A stretch of DNA of 64,000 nt from Alphaproteobacteria bacterium. Its GTDB lineage: Bacteria; Pseudomonadota; Alphaproteobacteria; Rhizobiales; Amorphaceae. How positions within the stretch are numbered: the first letter of the stretch is position 1; every line of letters begins with the position of its first letter. The stretch spans positions 1-64,000 of the forward strand of contig JAUIJH010000009.1 in NCBI GenBank assembly GCA_030431335.1. The letters run 5' to 3'. Positions 60,978 through 64,000 of the stretch are shown piece after piece. The translations under genes and the position numbers were made by a program. The notes below the pieces were generated by a model. That model had not been told where the DNA came from and did not search any database. It saw only the letters and a program-made list of their open reading frames with translations.

Positions 60978-62120
60978 ATGCGCGTCTGCAACAGCTATGG
61001 CGACGGCTTTTTCGTCGTCCCGGGCACTGACACCTGCCTGCGCCTCGGTGGGCGCGTGCGCACGGACTACAATGTGTTCTTCAACACGGACCGCGACTTC
61101 GACTTTCAACCGAACCAGGGCAGCAGCGCCAACCAGGACCGCTACCGCATGCGCGCGCGCAGCTGGTCCGAATGGGATACGCGCCGCCCGACCGAGTTCG
61201 GCACCCTGCGCACCTACGGCGAGATCCGCCTCACCCTCGACGACGACGGCCCCATCAAGTTCGATCTGCACAAGGGCTTCGTCGAGCTCGGCGGCCTGCG
61301 CCTCGGCCGCAGCACCTCCTACTACGATTTCACGGGCGTCCAGTTCACGCCGACCGAATTCTTCGATCCGCAGTTCTCGCGCGACAATCCGCAGCTCCTC
61401 CTCGCCTATGAGGCGCGGTGGGGCGAGCGTTACAGCGCCGCGCTGTCCGTCGAGGACAACACCGGCCGGCAGGACGGCATCGCCAGCCAGACGCTGCCGA
61501 CCCAGTATGGCGGCGCCCAGGTCCCCGACGTCGTCGTCCGCCTTCAGGCCGGCAAGGTCGGCGATCCGGCCTATGCGCAGCTGATGGGCGCCACGCACGT
61601 GGTGAACACGGTGACGCAGGGGCTCGGCGCCTCGGGCTACCAGCTCGGCTTCGCGCTCGGCGCCGGTGCCGCGGCCGACCTGCCGATCGGACGCAACACC
61701 CGCGTGGGGTTCACCACGTCGGTCGCGCGCGGCGCGCTCAACTTCGCCACCACCAACGCCAGCGCGCCCTTCGGGCTGGCGTCGGACGGCGTGTTCGACG
61801 CGGCCACGGGCGAGGTGCGCCTGTCCAACTATCTCACCGTTGCGGCGGGCGGGCGCACCGACCTCGCGCCCAACTGGGAGTTCGCCTTCCAGGCCGGCTT
61901 CCTCTACGGCGACCCCGGCGACGCCGACACCGACTTCAACCATGACGGCACCGTCGACGATCTCGACTACATCAACCTCGATCTGCAGACGTTCGTCGGC
62001 TGGCGGCCGGTTCACGGCCTGCTGATGGGCGTCGGCAGCGAGTTTCGCCTGGTCGACACGCACGAATTCGGCCAGTCGAGCTTCATGACCGTCTACTTCC
62101 GCGCCCAGCGCAGCTTCTGA
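60978..62120 (+). CDS. porin (alphaproteobacterial type); real start probably upstream
   Basis: MRVCNSYGDGFFVVPGTDTCLRLGGRVRTDYNV...; C-terminal FRAQRSF; signal peptide lies in-frame upstream of this ATG. Confidence 0.85.
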   Translation: MRVCNSYGDGFFVVPGTDTCLRLGGRVRTDYNVFFNTDRDFDFQPNQGSSANQDRYRMRARSWSEWDTRRPTEFGTLRTYGEIRLTLDDDGPIKFDLHKGFVELGGLRLGRSTSYYDFTGVQFTPTEFFDPQFSRDNPQLLLAYEARWGERYSAALSVEDNTGRQDGIASQTLPTQYGGAQVPDVVVRLQAGKVGDPAYAQLMGATHVVNTVTQGLGASGYQLGFALGAGAAADLPIGRNTRVGFTTSVARGALNFATTNASAPFGLASDGVFDAATGEVRLSNYLTVAAGGRTDLAPNWEFAFQAGFLYGDPGDADTDFNHDGTVDDLDYINLDLQTFVGWRPVHGLLMGVGSEFRLVDTHEFGQSSFMTVYFRAQRSF

Positions 62121-62133
62121 CCGGCGCCCCGCG

Positions 62134-63585
62134 TCAGCGCATACCGACGGTTTCCAGGTTGCGCCCCGCGGTCTCGATCCGCAGGCAGCGGGTCAGGACG
62201 GCACCCAGCAGGCACGCGCCGACCAGCCCCCAAAGCAGCGCTCCGGTGCCGAAATCGGCCAGCAGGATCGGGAACAGGAACGCCGTCGTCACGGCGCCGA
62301 CCTTGGCGAACGAGGCCGCGAACCCCGCTCCCTTGGCGCGGATCTTGGTGGGAAACACCTCGCCCGCGATCAGGTAGGTCTGCGCGTTCGGCCCCATGTT
62401 GGTCATGAAGTTGAACAGCATGAAGCCGACGAAGATCATCACCGTCTGCGCCTGGCCGCTCATCGCGGTCGACAGCGCCGCGATCGCGAGGCCGACGGCG
62501 CAGCCGATGAAGCCGACGATCTGGAGCGGCATCCGCCCCACGCGATCGGCGAGGAAAATCGCGGCCACCACGCCGACGATGAGCAGCGCGTCGATCGCGG
62601 CCGCCCCTTTCGCCGCGAGGATGTCGTTGTGGACGATGGCGGCGAGCGATCCCGCGTGTTCGGTGCGGTGGCCGACCGTCGCGGCCAGGATCACGGGCGT
62701 GAAGATGCCGATCCCGTAGGTGCCGAGGTCCTGCAGGAACCACGGGATCGACGCCAGCATCGTCGCCCGCAGGTTCCGGCCGCGGAAAAGGGCCGCGTAG
62801 CCGCCGCTGCGGCCGTCCGTGTCCGACACGGCGATGGCGACCTCGCGCGGATAAGCCGGGGTTCGGCGCAGGATGCGCAGGACGACTTCGCCGGCACGCC
62901 GGCTGTCGCCGCGCACCGCGAGGAAATGCGGACTTTCGGGAATGGTGAACCGCGCCAGGATGACGAGCGCGGCGGGCACGATCGCGACCGCGTACATCAG
63001 CCGCCAGGCACCGACCGATGGACTGTTGGCCAGGATGACGTAGCCGACCGCGGTGCCGAACAGCGCGCCGACGGCCTGGAAGGCGAAGGCGCCGAGCACC
63101 AGGCGGCCGCGGCTGCTGGACGGCATCGTCTCGGAGATGATGAGGTGGGCCGTGGGATAGTCGCAGCCGAGCGCGATGCCCATGCCGAACAGGCAGACGA
63201 CCAGCCACCAGTAGCCGGGGCTCATCGCCGCCAGCGCCAGGAACAGGGTGAAGATGATCATCTCGGCGATGAACATGGGCTTGCGCCCGTAGATGTCGGC
63301 CAGGCCGCCCAGGAGGCTCGCGCCGACCAGGATGCCGAACAGCGAGGCCGCGGCGATGATCCCGTGCTGCATCGCGTCGATGCCGAATTCCGTCGCGATC
63401 AGCGGCAGCGCGACGCCGCTCATGAAGACGATCATGCCCTCGAAGAATTTGCCCGCAGCGGCCAGGACCCAGATGCGCTGCTGCATATTGGTCATCATCG
63501 CGCGCAGGCCCGACGTGCCATCGGGCCAGACCGGGGTTTCGTCCAGATAGCTCTGCACCGAGCGAATGGGGATCTTCTGCTGCAT
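62134..63585 (-). CDS. MFS transporter (sugar/metabolite:H+ symporter type)
   Basis: FFEGMIVFMSGVALPLIATEFGID; LADIYGRKPMF; 12-TM pattern. Confidence 0.9.
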   Translation of the reverse strand: MQQKIPIRSVQSYLDETPVWPDGTSGLRAMMTNMQQRIWVLAAAGKFFEGMIVFMSGVALPLIATEFGIDAMQHGIIAAASLFGILVGASLLGGLADIYGRKPMFIAEMIIFTLFLALAAMSPGYWWLVVCLFGMGIALGCDYPTAHLIISETMPSSSRGRLVLGAFAFQAVGALFGTAVGYVILANSPSVGAWRLMYAVAIVPAALVILARFTIPESPHFLAVRGDSRRAGEVVLRILRRTPAYPREVAIAVSDTDGRSGGYAALFRGRNLRATMLASIPWFLQDLGTYGIGIFTPVILAATVGHRTEHAGSLAAIVHNDILAAKGAAAIDALLIVGVVAAIFLADRVGRMPLQIVGFIGCAVGLAIAALSTAMSGQAQTVMIFVGFMLFNFMTNMGPNAQTYLIAGEVFPTKIRAKGAGFAASFAKVGAVTTAFLFPILLADFGTGALLWGLVGACLLGAVLTRCLRIETAGRNLETVGMR

Positions 63586-63776
63586 GTCGGTCGGCCGCTC
63601 CCGAGCTCTGTGCGACCGCGATGGGCCGGACGGAACTCGTGTGCCCGCAGCGCTTTGCAGGAGGATGACAGTCACACCCGCCGCATGCCCGAGGATGCCC
63701 CCGGCACCCAGTGCACCAATCCGGAATTCAGCAGCGCGCGCCCACGCCCACGCCCCCAGCCCCAGGCCGCCAAAAC

Positions 63777-63843
63777 CCCTGAGCGAAAGCCCCGCACCAG
63801 CAGCACACCCCCCTGAGCGGAAGCCGGGCACCAGCAGCGCACA
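63777..63843. repeat. Two imperfect ~33-bp tandem units CCCCTGAGCGRAAGCCSSGCACCAGCAGCRCACA
   Basis: Units begin at 63777 and 63810; second runs into the 73-bp repeat. Confidence 0.75.
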
Positions 63844-63903
63844 ACCGTGCGCCGGCCGGTCAGGCCGCCCCCGCGGAGGCCGCGAAGCGAATAGCCGTGA
63901 GCG
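63831..63903. repeat. 73-bp tRNA-flanking repeat, copy 2
   Basis: About 70/73 identical to 50165-50237; immediately 3' of tRNA-Thr. Confidence 0.9.
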
Positions 63904-63909
63904 ATGAGG

Positions 63910-63985
63910 TGGTGCCGCAGGAGGGACTCGAACCCCCGACCCCCGCATTACGAATGCGATGCTCTACCAGCTGAGCTACTGCGGC
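63910..63985 (-). tRNA. tRNA-Thr (CGT), CCA encoded
   Basis: GCCGCAGTAGCTCAGCTGGTAGAGCATCGCATTCGTAATGCGGGGGTCGGGGGTTCGAGTCCCTCCTGCGGCACCA. Confidence 0.95.
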
Positions 63986-64000
63986 CCACGGAGCCTCCAT

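Overview
High-GC, gene-dense chromosomal window that looks like an alphaproteobacterium of the Hyphomicrobiales type, judged from gene content and order only. I support about 58 protein genes, three tRNAs (fMet-CAT, Leu-CAA, Thr-CGT, all on the minus strand with encoded CCA), several intrinsic terminators and several repeat families. Recognisable blocks: (i) dapF / L,D-transpeptidase, an OmpR-type response regulator, a cyclic-nucleotide-binding protein and a two-gene type I secretion system; (ii) bdhA-patatin-CPA2 antiporter; (iii) a GntR-controlled sugar ABC/PfkB operon followed by a C-P lyase core phnGHIJKL with a convergent PhnF-like regulator, with no phnM, phnN or phnCDE in the window; (iv) uvrD/pcrA-like helicase; (v) hslO-HlyD-RND-esterase, the esterase ending in a Gly/Arg (RGG-like) tail; (vi) a purine/ureide-type catabolic block (ade, LysR, M20, ABC transporter, amidase, allA); (vii) murA-DUF2948-UPF0262-phosphatase-infA-maf-yacG with no hisD, then minCDE, rpmJ, a TPR protein, a porin and an MFS transporter. 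Most interesting non-coding signals: a shared 12-bp motif before phnG (twice, exactly 20 bp apart) and before the PhnF-like gene; a 16-bp perfect GntR-type palindrome; a long 5'-UTR inverted repeat with a G-rich loop before an uncharacterised exported protein; a 73-bp repeat immediately 3' of two different tRNA genes; and a 31-bp minisatellite upstream of murA. No CRISPR array, prophage or complete insertion sequence was seen. All calls come from reading the sequence and ORF translations; no database search was run.
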